32,881 nt of DNA from Methylomicrobium sp. (lineage in GTDB: Bacteria; Pseudomonadota; Gammaproteobacteria; Methylococcales; Methylomonadaceae). The position numbers and the translations under genes were made by a program. Shown here piece after piece: positions 25,536 to 32,881 of this stretch. Position 1 is the stretch's first letter. Each line of letters begins with the position of its first letter. The DNA is taken from NCBI GenBank assembly GCA_018333785.1, contig JAGXSU010000192.1, positions 1 to 32,881 on the forward strand, in the 5' to 3' direction. The notes below the pieces were generated by a model. That model made no database searches. It was not told the origin of the DNA and worked only from the letters and a program-made list of their open reading frames with translations.

Positions 25536-26069
25536 ATGAAAAAGTCGATTTTCTATCCAGCCTTCATCTCAGCCAGTTTGACTTTAACCGGGTGTACGAC
25601 AATCATGGAATACATGCCGGGTGTCTACAAGATTGATATTCAACAAGGTAACCTGATCGATCAGGAAGTTGTTGATCAACTCAGACCCGGAATGAATAAA
25701 CGGCAGGTCCTCTATATTATGGGATCACCGATGCTGATCGATGTTTTCAACGAAGACCGATGGGATTATGTCTACTCCGAACAGGAAGAAGGCGGCCCCA
25801 GAATGCAGAAACGGATTACCCTGTTCTTTAAGGAAGACAGCCTCAAAGCCGTTCAAGGTGATTTCAGACCCAGTTCCAAACCTGTGGAACGGGTAGCTCA
25901 TGAAACCACACTGGAACTGCCTCCAAGAGATTTGGAAAAAACACTGTGGGAAAAAATCACCGGATTATTTGGTTATGACGGTTTATACAAAGAAGAATCG
26001 ACGGTTAGAGCCCCGCAAAAAATGGACAGAGCTGAAGATCCTTTATCCAGCTCCTCGGCTCCGAAATAA
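25536..26069 (+). CDS. bamE: Outer membrane assembly lipoprotein BamE
   Basis: A 177-aa lipoprotein of the BAM complex, which inserts beta-barrel proteins into the outer membrane. The signal peptide ends in the lipobox LTGC with lipidated C20. The SmpA/OmlA domain follows: YKIDIQQGNLIDQEVVDQLR, GMNKRQVLYIMGSPMLIDVF and RWDYVY. The C-terminus (about 110-177) is a hydrophilic extension longer than in E. coli BamE (113 aa). I use the ATG at 25536 because it gives a normal signal peptide; the upstream TTG at 25521 does not add a useful start. The common fur-bamE neighbourhood is kept, but the GNAT gene lies between them. Confidence 0.95.
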   Translation: MKKSIFYPAFISASLTLTGCTTIMEYMPGVYKIDIQQGNLIDQEVVDQLRPGMNKRQVLYIMGSPMLIDVFNEDRWDYVYSEQEEGGPRMQKRITLFFKEDSLKAVQGDFRPSSKPVERVAHETTLELPPRDLEKTLWEKITGLFGYDGLYKEESTVRAPQKMDRAEDPLSSSSAPK

Positions 26070-26206
26070 TTCAACACAGTTTGCTCCTTCACGGGAGTTG
26101 CGAATAGACGCAGCAAACCTGCAAGCTGGGTTTCGCCTTGGCTTCTATTGCGCCTAATCCGTTATAACTAACGGTCATGAAGGCCTGGCATCACCCGGCC
26201 GTTGTG

Positions 26207-26264
26207 GGCGGATAGTCGCATCCGCCAAAGCCGTTAAAAGTGGATGGGCTTGTCGCTTATCCAC
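26207..26264. repeat. Two adjacent hairpins downstream of bamE
   Basis: GGCGGAT/ATCCGCC (26207-26213 and 26220-26226) and GTGGAT/ATCCAC (26240-26245 and 26259-26264) form two stems. No T tract follows, so this is not a standard terminator. The 324-bp gap between bamE and rnfH holds these stems, a family A copy at 26331 and otherwise nothing recognised. Confidence 0.5.
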
Positions 26265-26330
26265 ACTACCCATCTGCCACCCAGACTTTCACAGTAACTA
26301 TACATTTCGTAATTTTTCAGCGTCAGCTTC

Positions 26331-26398
26331 GGTTGGGTTGGGTTGGGTAGTAGAAAACCTAACCCAACACGGCGCATTACCTTTGTCTTTTTGCTACG
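26331..26398 (-). repeat. Family A interspersed repeat overlapping the rnfH 3' end
   Basis: GTTGGGTAG and CTAACCCAAC form the hairpin around TAGAAAAC (about 26342-26367). The tail, read on the minus strand CGTAGCAAAAAGACAAAGG (about 26380-26398), matches the AGCGGAGCAA..ACAAAGG tail of other copies. The rnfH stop TAG (26396-26394) lies within the tail. Confidence 0.65.
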
Positions 26399-26687
26399 TT
26401 TCTACTTCTTTGGAAGCACGGCTTCGGCGAGCGTCCTTTGGATCATGTTCCAAAGGACGGTAGATTTCTACCCGGTCGAACTCTTTCAGCACATGATCCA
26501 GCTTGCAGGCCGAACTGAAAATACCGATTTTGGTTTTTGCCAAATCAATTTCAGGAAACCGTTTCAAAATCCCCGAACTTTTAATGGCATCCTCAGCGGT
26601 AGAACCTTCCGGCAAGGTCACCGTCAAAATGACCTGCTCCTCCGGCTTGGCATAAGCCACTTCAACTCTTATCAATTGCTCAGCCAT
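26394..26687 (-). CDS. rnfH: RnfH family ubiquitin-like protein
   Basis: A 97-aa protein beginning [20 protein letters not shown], with the RnfH/UPF0125 core [40 protein letters not shown] and [19 protein letters not shown]. The last block is the family signature. The fold is beta-grasp, like ThiS and ubiquitin. Its role is not defined. I chose the ATG at 26687 over the longer frame to 26819 because this is the family start and it gives an 8-bp overlap with ratA. ratA-rnfH is a conserved pair. Confidence 0.93.
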   Translation of the reverse strand: MAEQLIRVEVAYAKPEEQVILTVTLPEGSTAEDAIKSSGILKRFPEIDLAKTKIGIFSSACKLDHVLKEFDRVEIYRPLEHDPKDARRSRASKEVET

Positions 26688-27111
26688 AGACTTGCTTTGC
26701 CCTTTGGGTAAAAGAACCCACCATGGTGTTGCATATTTGATTAAAAACAGTTCCAAAGGCGATATTCGCCAGCAATCCGGACATTTCGAATTCCAAATCC
26801 AGCGAAATTTTGCTTGCATCTTCCCGCAATGGAATAAAGTCCCAGCGGCCTTGCAAATAATTGAACGGACCGTTTAACAGGGCGATCGTAATTCGCCCGC
26901 CTCTGTCCAGGCAATTTCGTGTCGCAAAGGATTTCTTAAAACCGCCTTTGGCAATAAGCAGTTCCGCCTCTACGATTTCATCGCTACGGTTTATGACACG
27001 ACTGCCCGCACACCAGGGCAAAAATTCCGGATACGCTTCAACATCATCTACCAGATCAAACATCTGATGAGCCGCGTATTTAACCAACGCGCTTTTCTGA
27101 ATCATCGTCAT
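26680..27111 (-). CDS. ratA: RatA-type START domain protein
   Basis: A 143-aa polyketide-cyclase/START protein of the RatA/COQ10 family. Conserved blocks are [20 protein letters not shown] (about 18-37), [16 protein letters not shown] and [13 protein letters not shown]. In E. coli RatA was reported to bind the 50S subunit and block association, while relatives bind ubiquinone; which applies here is unknown. The start is the ATG at 27111, which overlaps the stop of the NSS transporter gene as TAATG. It overlaps rnfH by 8 bp. The three genes therefore look translationally coupled. Confidence 0.93.
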   Translation of the reverse strand: MTMIQKSALVKYAAHQMFDLVDDVEAYPEFLPWCAGSRVINRSDEIVEAELLIAKGGFKKSFATRNCLDRGGRITIALLNGPFNYLQGRWDFIPLREDASKISLDLEFEMSGLLANIAFGTVFNQICNTMVGSFTQRAKQVYG

Positions 27112-28472
27112 TAAATGACCCCCACAACGTTTAAAAACACTAGAAAAACGGCAGCGGGTGAAACGTAGCACACTAAAAATCGCCAAACCTCAAAGTGTTG
27201 AGGATTAGTCAAATGCAGTTCCTTTTTGCAGTGTTCCTGTTTCATAACCCAGCCGGCAAAAATGGCAATACAAAAACCACCAATCGGCAGCATCAGGTTA
27301 GCGGTCAAATAATCCAGCAATTCAAAAATAGTCCTGTCAAAAATCTTGAACTCAGACCAAATATTGAAGGAAAAAATAGTTCCTAAACCCAGCAACCAAG
27401 TCACAGCACCCGCCCACACACAAGCTCTTTGCCTGGTCATATTGCGGGTTTCAACCAGCCACGCCACGGCCGGTTCAATCAGCGAAATCGACGAGGATAA
27501 CGCAGCAAACACCAATAAAACAAAAAACAGAATGCCAAAAAACCAACCCCCCGTCATATTGCCGAAAGCAATCGGTAGTGTCTGAAAAATCAGGCCAGGA
27601 CCTGATCCGGGCTGAAGGTTATTCTCAAAAACAATAGGAAAAATGGCTATACCCGCCAATATTGCCACCAGTGTATCAGCGCCTGCAATAATGACGGTGG
27701 TCCGGGCGATTGAAATGTCTTTAGGCAAATAAGCGCCGTACACCATGATTGCCCCCATGCCCAAACTCAATGTAAAAAAAGCATGGCCCATGGCCGTCAG
27801 AACCGATTGCCCGGTAATTTTTGAAAAATCCGCATTAAACAGAAAATTCAAACCTTTAAAATAGGAATCGGTACTCATGGCATAAGCCACTAAAATCAGC
27901 AACAGGAAAAACAAAGTCGGCATAAGCCATTGAACTGCGCGCTCCAAACCCTCGGTTACACCGCGGGCCACCACACCCATGGTTACCACCATAAAAATGG
28001 TATGCCAAAACAATTGCTCAAGAGGACTCGCCATAAAGTCATTAAACAGGGTCTGGACTTTCTCGCCGTCCGCTCCCGAAAAACTGCCGGTAAAAACGTT
28101 CAGAACATAAGACAGACCCCAACCCGCGATAACACTGTAATAGGACAGAATCAGAAAACCGGCTATGACACCCAACCAGCCCAGGTAATGCCAATTCGGA
28201 TCAGCGCCTGACTCTTTAGCCAGCTCGGCCATGGTGCCGATAGGATTGCGTTTGCCGCGACGGCCAATCATCGTCTCGGCAATCATGATGGGAATGCCGA
28301 TCAACAGCACACACATCAGATAGACTATGACAAAAGCACCACCGCCATTTTCTCCGGTAATATAAGGAAACTTCCAGATATTGCCCAAACCGACAGCCGA
28401 ACCGGTTGCCGCCAATATAAAAGCCATTCGCGATGACCACTCACCGTGCGATGATTTATTGGAATCCGTCAT
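27111..28472 (-). CDS. Sodium-dependent transporter of the NSS (SNF) family
   Basis: A 453-aa inner-membrane protein with about 11-12 membrane segments. TM1 carries the NSS signature GSAVGLGNIWKFPYITGENG (about 25-44), which binds sodium and substrate in LeuT-like transporters. GRRGKRNPIGTM is the conserved first cytoplasmic loop. The substrate is probably an amino acid, but sequence does not tell which. The ATG at 28472 is preferred over the upstream frame to 28505 because MTDSNKSSHGEWSSR is a typical short N-terminus with AGAGGA upstream. It is divergent from smpB and coupled to ratA. Confidence 0.92.
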   Translation of the reverse strand: MTDSNKSSHGEWSSRMAFILAATGSAVGLGNIWKFPYITGENGGGAFVIVYLMCVLLIGIPIMIAETMIGRRGKRNPIGTMAELAKESGADPNWHYLGWLGVIAGFLILSYYSVIAGWGLSYVLNVFTGSFSGADGEKVQTLFNDFMASPLEQLFWHTIFMVVTMGVVARGVTEGLERAVQWLMPTLFFLLLILVAYAMSTDSYFKGLNFLFNADFSKITGQSVLTAMGHAFFTLSLGMGAIMVYGAYLPKDISIARTTVIIAGADTLVAILAGIAIFPIVFENNLQPGSGPGLIFQTLPIAFGNMTGGWFFGILFFVLLVFAALSSSISLIEPAVAWLVETRNMTRQRACVWAGAVTWLLGLGTIFSFNIWSEFKIFDRTIFELLDYLTANLMLPIGGFCIAIFAGWVMKQEHCKKELHLTNPQHFEVWRFLVCYVSPAAVFLVFLNVVGVI

Positions 28473-28575
28473 TGAAAAGCCCGTCCTCTCTACATAAAAA
28501 GTCAATTTTTTTAATAATCGAGTAAAATACCAAAATTATTACTTTACGTCAGTTTATATATATTATCGCGTGGCT

Positions 28576-29061
28576 ATGGCCGACAAAAAATCCAAGAAAA
28601 AAGCAAAAACACCCAATGCAACCATTGCGAATAATCGCACGGCGACTCACGAGTATTTTATTGAAGAACGTTTTGAAGCGGGCTTGGTACTCGAAGGCTG
28701 GGAAGTTAAAAGCCTGCGGGCCGGACGTGTTCAGCTCAAAGAAAGCTACGTCGTCATCAAGCGCGGCGAAGCCTGGTTGTCCGGCGCGCACATTTCCGCC
28801 CTGCTCTCCGCATCGACTCATGTCAATCCGGAAGCCATCAGACAACGCAAATTACTGTTACACAAACGGGAATTAAACCGTCTGATCGGCAGCGTCGAAC
28901 GTAAAGGATTCACGTTGATTCCTTTATCCATGTATTGGAAAAACGGACGGGCAAAATTGGAAATCGGCCTGGCCAAAGGTAAAAAACTCCACGACAAACG
29001 CGCCGCGTCAAAAGACCGCGACTGGCAGCGTGAAAAAGAGCGGCTCATGAAACACGCCTAA
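28576..29061 (+). CDS. smpB: SsrA-binding protein SmpB
   Basis: A 161-aa RNA-binding protein that brings tmRNA to stalled ribosomes. The OB-fold core reads [39 protein letters not shown] and INPE-type VNPE. The C-terminal tail is rich in Lys and Arg ([20 protein letters not shown]), as needed for decoding-site placement. The ATG at 28576 is used; a GTG two codons earlier is possible. No ssrA gene is seen nearby. A family B element is inserted at the stop codon. Confidence 0.95.
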   Translation: MADKKSKKKAKTPNATIANNRTATHEYFIEERFEAGLVLEGWEVKSLRAGRVQLKESYVVIKRGEAWLSGAHISALLSASTHVNPEAIRQRKLLLHKRELNRLIGSVERKGFTLIPLSMYWKNGRAKLEIGLAKGKKLHDKRAASKDRDWQREKERLMKHA

Positions 29062-29066
29062 ATTAA

Positions 29067-29246
29067 GACTATGTTCGCGTTAGTAGTTGAAAGTAAATCA
29101 ACACCGTCATTCCGGCATGGATTGCCGGAGCCGTTAGACCGCGTAAGCGAATCCAGGTCACAAGGATGTGAAAGCCCAACGCCATCCATGGCTTCTGGAC
29201 CCGGGCAATCCCTGCCGGGGCGACGCCTACTGTTAACGCGAACATA
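29067..29246 (+). mobile_element. Family B MITE-like element, best-preserved copy
   Basis: Terminal inverted repeats are CTATGTTCGCGTTAGTAG at the left and, read on the minus strand, CTATGTTCGCGTTAACAG at the right. The 11-mer GCCTAAATTAA occurs directly at both sides (29056-29066 and 29247-29257), consistent with a target duplication. The core holds CGTCATTCCGGCATGGATTG, GAATCCAGGTCACAAGGATG and GGCAATCCCTGCCGGGGCGA. The element is about 180 bp and encodes nothing. The left duplication covers the last codon and stop of smpB. Confidence 0.78.
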
Positions 29247-29292
29247 GCCTAAATTAAAGCGCCCTCCCCTGATCAACACAGAGTTTTTCGTC

Positions 29293-29859
29293 ATGATAGA
29301 CCACGCCAACTTGATAACCGCAGAAAACAGCGTGCTGCTGATTGTCGACATGCAAGCCAAACTGACGGCCACCATGCCGCAAGCCGACGCAGATTTAATG
29401 ATTGCCAACACCGGCAAATTGATAGAGGCCGCCAATACACTGGCAATACCCATTTTTGTTACCGAACAATACCCTAAAGGTTTAGGCGCCACCGAAACCG
29501 CTGTTTTAAACAAACTGCCGGTCCATTCAAAAACCTATCCCAAAACCGGTTTCTCCTGCTGCGAAGCGGAAGGTTTCACTCAGGCGCTCGAACAAACCGA
29601 ACGAAGAAAAATTATCCTGGCAGGCCAGGAAACGCATATCTGCATCTTACAAACCGCATTGGCATTGTTGGCTCTCGGCTATCAAACCTATATCGTCGAA
29701 GATGCAGTTTGCTCGCGTAATCCGCAGCACAAAAACAATGCCCTGCACAGAATGCAACAACAAGGCGTAACAGTAGCCAATTACGAATCGGTTTTGTTCG
29801 AATGGCTAAAAGACGCTCAACACCCCGACTTTAAAAGTCTATCAGCGCTGGTTCGCTAA
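29293..29859 (+). CDS. Isochorismatase-family cysteine hydrolase
   Basis: A 188-aa cytoplasmic hydrolase of the isochorismatase/YcaC group. The catalytic triad is visible: D19 in LLIVDMQAKL, K84 in YPKTGFSCC and C117 in GQETHICILQTAL. The cis-peptide-type region before the cysteine and VTEQYPKGLG are also typical. The substrate is unknown; these enzymes act on amides and related compounds. It is monocistronic or read with the HopJ-like gene 24 bp downstream. Confidence 0.9.
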   Translation: MIDHANLITAENSVLLIVDMQAKLTATMPQADADLMIANTGKLIEAANTLAIPIFVTEQYPKGLGATETAVLNKLPVHSKTYPKTGFSCCEAEGFTQALEQTERRKIILAGQETHICILQTALALLALGYQTYIVEDAVCSRNPQHKNNALHRMQQQGVTVANYESVLFEWLKDAQHPDFKSLSALVR

Positions 29860-29883
29860 CTCATACTCCGTACCTATTTACTT

Positions 29884-30240
29884 ATGACAACCAAAGACTT
29901 AATCGAGAAAATCAAAGCCCAACACGCACTCAGCTTTGCAGATGTGATCGCAGTGATTCAGGAAAATTATGATTACATTCCTTCAGAATTTCATAACGGC
30001 CTAGATGGAAACAAGCTGATAAACGAAGCGGGAAAAAACGAAGGGTCGTGTAAAATTTTTGCCTTCGCCAAACTCAACGAATTAAATCAAGCTGAAACGC
30101 TCGGCCTGTTTGGCGATTACTACCGTGAAGACGTATTAAAAAATCCGGAAGGCAGCGACCATCAAAACATCCGCAATTTCATGCGCTACGGCTGGGAAGG
30201 CATTTATTTCGAAAGTAATCCGCTAACACCCAAAGTTTGA
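29884..30240 (+). CDS. HopJ-type family protein
   Basis: A 118-aa soluble protein of the HopJ family. Conserved features are FADVIAVIQENYDYIPSEFH, AGKNEGSCKIFAFAKLNEL and LFGDYYREDVLKNPEGSDHQ, ending NIRNFMRYGWEGIYF. The family is named after a Pseudomonas type III effector but is widespread in free-living gammaproteobacteria, where a secreted role is unlikely. Function here is unknown. No secretion signal is visible. Confidence 0.88.
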   Translation: MTTKDLIEKIKAQHALSFADVIAVIQENYDYIPSEFHNGLDGNKLINEAGKNEGSCKIFAFAKLNELNQAETLGLFGDYYREDVLKNPEGSDHQNIRNFMRYGWEGIYFESNPLTPKV

Positions 30241-30253
30241 ATTGACCGAAATA

Positions 30254-30325
30254 ATTCAGCAAAGCAACAAAACTAAAGTGATTCACAGTTGGGTTAGGCT
30301 CTCCGAGCCAACCCAACCTACTCTG
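30254..30325 (+). repeat. Family A interspersed repeat, one-hairpin copy with tail
   Basis: The tail TTCAGCAAAGCAACAAAACT continues to GTGATTCAC (30254-30286). The hairpin is GTTGGGTTAGGCTC..GAGCCAACCCAAC, ending CCTACTCTG (30288-30325). It lies between two convergent genes, hopJ and the WYL regulator, and may act as a two-way stop or simply occupy the gap. Confidence 0.72.
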
Positions 30326-30341
30326 TATGATTACAATTATC

Positions 30342-31220
30342 CTAAAGACCTGAATAAGTGCGAATAAGCCCTTTCAACTCCTTACGGTTTAACAGCACGA
30401 TCTTCTGCAAAAGAGGATCTCTCTTAAAATCATCCTTGGCAATTCGCATACACAACAAAAAATAAGTCAACAAAGCCGCTCTTACTTTCGTCACACATTT
30501 ACCGTCAACCATTCCGTAATCACGTTCAACCACACTTTTATGCGTTTCACTTAAACCCGGATGCGGCCCAAGTTCAACAGTTACCCAGGTATCCCACAAA
30601 CCGTCTAAAAAAGGCGGCTCATCAGCCTTACCCAAAATTGTGATTTGGTAAATTCGGGCCAGAACAAAATCACGGTAAACACTCTCCTTGATACTGTAAG
30701 CCCGCAAATGCCACTGCAAGCCATCAAACACCAGGGTATAAGGACATATCTGCAGCGTTGCCAACTCAAGACTGGTCATGGATTGATAAACGATTTCCAG
30801 CTCCAGATTAAAACGGATTGCCCGAACCACCGAGCGCATGAGCAACTCATCAATCTGCCGCCCCAATGGATTAACGATTTCAACAGAAGGCAAATTGCCG
30901 ACTAGAGCCACCATTACCTTGTTATCTTTTTGTTGCTGCAACTTCAAAACCAGCATTAACTCGCAGGTCGACCCCTCCATGAAAGACGGTTTGAACGCTT
31001 CGTCCACCACATAACGCTTCATATGCTTATCGTAACAAATGTTGCCGGGACATAAGTTTTGGTAAAGCGATAAATCCTTGGACGCCTGCACGCGACTGAT
31101 ACCAAAAAATTCGACTAACGAACCGGTCGAAATCTCTCCACTCCAAAACACCGTCGCTTCAAGCAAAGTTAAACGCTGGCGTTGTTCCCATTTTAATTCG
31201 TCATGTAATGGCTTATTCAT
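30342..31220 (-). CDS. WYL-domain transcriptional regulator (BrxR/CapW-like)
   Basis: A 292-aa protein with an N-terminal winged helix (about 10-75, LLEATVFWSGEISTGSLVEF and ISRVQASKDLSLYQN). A WYL domain (about 125-205) follows, with EIVYQSMTSLELATLQICPY and LVFDGLQWHLRAYSI. The C-terminal extension (about 215-290) is of the WCX type. This order is that of BrxR/CapW repressors that control phage-defence systems. Here it lies about 900 bp from a type I-F cas1, on the opposite strand, so a defence role is plausible but unproven. WYL domains are thought to sense nucleic acid or nucleotides. Confidence 0.85.
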   Translation of the reverse strand: MNKPLHDELKWEQRQRLTLLEATVFWSGEISTGSLVEFFGISRVQASKDLSLYQNLCPGNICYDKHMKRYVVDEAFKPSFMEGSTCELMLVLKLQQQKDNKVMVALVGNLPSVEIVNPLGRQIDELLMRSVVRAIRFNLELEIVYQSMTSLELATLQICPYTLVFDGLQWHLRAYSIKESVYRDFVLARIYQITILGKADEPPFLDGLWDTWVTVELGPHPGLSETHKSVVERDYGMVDGKCVTKVRAALLTYFLLCMRIAKDDFKRDPLLQKIVLLNRKELKGLIRTYSGL

Positions 31221-32120
31221 AACACTCGATCATGCAAAGTTAGTAGATATATGTATTATTGACATGCTTTAATCCTGGCTGCTTAATACCCGATTTCCCG
31301 TATTTATTGCATGCTTTTTGCAAATCAACCATTAACTGAAATGTTGGGCTGGCTACCGCCAACCACAACCTACACGGCATGTCGGCCATCACAATGAATC
31401 GATAGGCTTTATCGTAGGAGCGGACCATGCCTGCGACCGAATGAAGTTCAATCGCGGGCATGGCCTACTCCTACAAAATACCCTTAAATTAACGGGATTG
31501 ACCTAACCGGTGCATCACATTGTTTTGCTGTACCGCTTAACAATTAAATTTAACCTTTGTTTGAGAAACAGCAAGATTAGGCAAAACAGAAACTAAAAAC
31601 TCTACGCGGCTGAGGTAGAATGTTTGCCCCATTCAAAGACAGTGTATCAGTTCAAATTGAGCAACAGCCTTAACCGGCAATCGAAACCAGGGCAACTTCA
31701 TCCAAAATTTATCGTCACACTGCAGGCATCACGGCAACTGGAAACGCAACTCATTCAGCGGATCGTTGTGGGTAACACCACAACTTTCTGTCTAATGTAA
31801 TAGCGATCTGCCTAAGCCTCTTTACTCGGAAGCATGAAGAAAAAGAAGCCGTGCAAAAACAGGCCAAATGGGGGTTAACAAGTTCATAATCACAGCGAAA
31901 CGGCAATCTACCGGGGTAAAACCTTATGTCACGCCATACCAGATAGTATTTATTATTTGTAAAAATATCGAGTTAATCAAAAACACGATTACTATCTACA
32001 CGGGACAAACTAATGACGTTCTTGAACTTAGTGAGAGCAATCATAATTCAAAGTGTATACCTCGGAAAGATGTTTTTTACCGCCCCCCGTTTTTAAAAAA
32101 ACCTCAACAAGAAAAGCCTC
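31221..32120. other. 900-bp gap with repeat remnants and the presumed cas1 upstream region
   Basis: No convincing gene. A family A hairpin is at 31343-31374 (GTTGGGCTGGCTACCGCCAA..CAACCTAC). A GTAGGAG palindrome is at 31414-31474. A family A tail with one short arm (ACCTAACC) is at 31501-31538. From about 31560 to 32120 no repeat array is present and no type I-F-like CRISPR repeat was seen. An ORF at 31868-32143 is without motifs and overlaps the cas1 start. Confidence 0.55.
31414..31474. repeat. REP-like palindrome (GTAGGAG...CTCCTAC)
   Basis: GTAGGAG (31414-31420) pairs with CTCCTAC (31468-31474), and the inner ATGCCTGCGA pairs with TCGCGGGCAT with one mismatch. The layout, GTAGGAGCGG followed by a GC-rich imperfect stem, resembles dispersed REP elements of gammaproteobacteria. 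It lies between two parts that look like family A. Confidence 0.65.
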
Positions 32121-32660
32121 ATGGAACAACTCACCGATCTTAAAGCCATACTGCACTCCAAACGAGCCAATATTTATTACCTGGAAAAATGCCGGGTGAT
32201 GCAAAAAGATGGCCGCGTACTCTATCTGACAGAAGCCAAAGACCAAAACTACTATTGGAATATTCCTATTGCCAATACGACAGTGATCTTATTAGGCACC
32301 GGCACCTCCATCACCCAGGCGGCCATGCGAATGCTGGCCAGCGCCGGAGTTCTGGTAGGCTTTTGCGGCGGCGGAGGATCGCCATTGTTTTCCGGTAGCG
32401 AGATTGAATGGCTCACCCCACAGAGCGAATATCGACCCACCGAATACGTGCAAGGTTGGCTGAAATTCTGGTTTGAAGACTACAAAAGGCTCGGCGTAGC
32501 CAAAACCTTCCAACAGTCTCGCGTCGATTACATCAAGCGTACTTGGGAAAAAGACCGCGACCTCAAGGCTGAAAATATTTACAGCAACGACAGCAGCAAT
32601 TCCCAATTTAAAACCCTGATAAAATTAGGGACACTTAAAACCAATCAATCGCAACATTAA
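32121..32660 (+). pseudogene. cas1: Type I-F CRISPR integrase Cas1, truncated by an IS
   Basis: Cas1 inserts new spacers into CRISPR arrays. The first 150 or so residues are plainly type I-F Cas1 (Cas1f): LKAILHSKRANIYYLEKCRV, YYWNIPIANTTVILLGTGTS, VLVGFCGGGGSPLF and WLTPQSEYRPTEYVQGWLKF. Cas1f is normally about 320-330 aa. Here the frame ends at 179, after KTLIKLGTLKTNQSQH, and a transposase start follows 21 bp later. The catalytic Glu, His and Asp lie in the missing part, so this product should be inactive. The rest of the gene and any cas2-3 or csy genes would be to the right, outside the window. Confidence 0.9.
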
Positions 32661-32681
32661 TAAAGCCATAGGTAGATACAA

Positions 32682-32881
32682 ATGGACTTGGAAATAATTG
32701 ACCTGATACGCCGCACCTTCGAAGACTTACCGGACTCCCGTAAGCCCGGCAACAATCAGAAATACCGGATAGAAGATGCCGTTCTGAGTGCCTTCTCGGT
32801 GTTCTTCACGCAAAGCCCGTCTTTTCTGGATTATCAGCGACGGATGGAAAAACTCCACAATCGAAATAACGCACAATCGAT
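32682..32881 (+). CDS. Transposase, N-terminal part (runs off the right edge)
   Basis: Open from ATG 32682 to the window end (66 codons). The protein begins MDLEIIDLIRRTFEDLPDSR and contains QKYRIEDAVLSAFSVFFTQS followed by PSFLDYQRRM. It aligns closely with the partial transposase at 1-218, so both belong to one IS family, in opposite orientation. The IS that carries it appears to have entered cas1 near 32625, where recognisable Cas1 sequence stops. The catalytic core is outside the window, so the IS family is not assigned. Confidence 0.75.
   Translation, partial: MDLEIIDLIRRTFEDLPDSRKPGNNQKYRIEDAVLSAFSVFFTQSPSFLDYQRRMEKLHNRNNAQS

Noticed and set aside
29058-29513. 151-codon minus-strand ORF across the 29-kb repeat
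   Set aside because: It is antisense to the isochorismatase-like gene and runs through the family B element.
31240-32143. Possible CRISPR array or leader near cas1, and ORFs at 31240-31461 and 31868-32143
   Set aside because: No regularly spaced direct repeats and no I-F-like repeat unit were seen; the ORFs cover repeat DNA or lack motifs.

Overview
The window reads as a gammaproteobacterial chromosome segment. The gene set supports this: prfB-lysS with an E. coli-like RF2 frameshift site, lolCD, fur, bamE, ratA-rnfH, smpB, rsmJ and ycgN. The interspersed palindromic repeats and the SUF operon layout would fit a Methylococcales-type methanotroph, but that placement is inference. No rRNA or intact tRNA gene was seen.

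Layout. (1) 1-2868 looks like the end of an integrated mobile region: the start of a transposase gene, a broken Uma2-type ORF and a hipBA toxin-antitoxin pair with twin operators. It ends at 2869-2914 in a 3' half of tRNA-His with no 5' half, the typical scar of integration into a tRNA gene. (2) 3012-10110 holds housekeeping genes: a SIMPL protein, a HerA-like ATPase, YcgN, an Uma2 nuclease, lysS, and prfB with its programmed +1 frameshift. (3) 10563-18209 is an iron-sulfur assembly operon on the minus strand: Rrf2 regulator, sufB, sufC, sufD, sufS, sufU, rsmJ and a Rieske ferredoxin. A complete MntA-HepT toxin-antitoxin pair sits between sufB and sufC, with the mntA start codon overlapping the sufB stop. 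An IscR type-1-like operator overlaps the predicted promoter. (4) 18347-30240 holds comEC, a DUF2062 protein, lolD, lolC, fur, a GNAT protein, bamE, rnfH, ratA, an NSS transporter, smpB, a cysteine hydrolase and a HopJ-family protein. (5) 30342-32881 is again accessory: a WYL regulator, then a type I-F cas1 cut off after about 168 codons by an insertion sequence whose transposase is related to the one at the left edge.

Two interspersed repeat families fill many intergenic gaps. Family A is a one- or two-hairpin element with GTAGGTTG/CAACCTAC arms and a conserved outer tail. Family B is a MITE-like element with TATGTT-type terminal inverted repeats and apparent 11-bp target duplications. At 24.1-24.4 kb a B copy is inserted inside an A copy, which fixes the order of events.

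The most interesting items are the toxin-antitoxin pair inside the suf operon, the tRNA-His integration scar, the IS-disrupted type I-F cas1 beside a WYL regulator, and the nested repeats. No CRISPR array was seen in the window.
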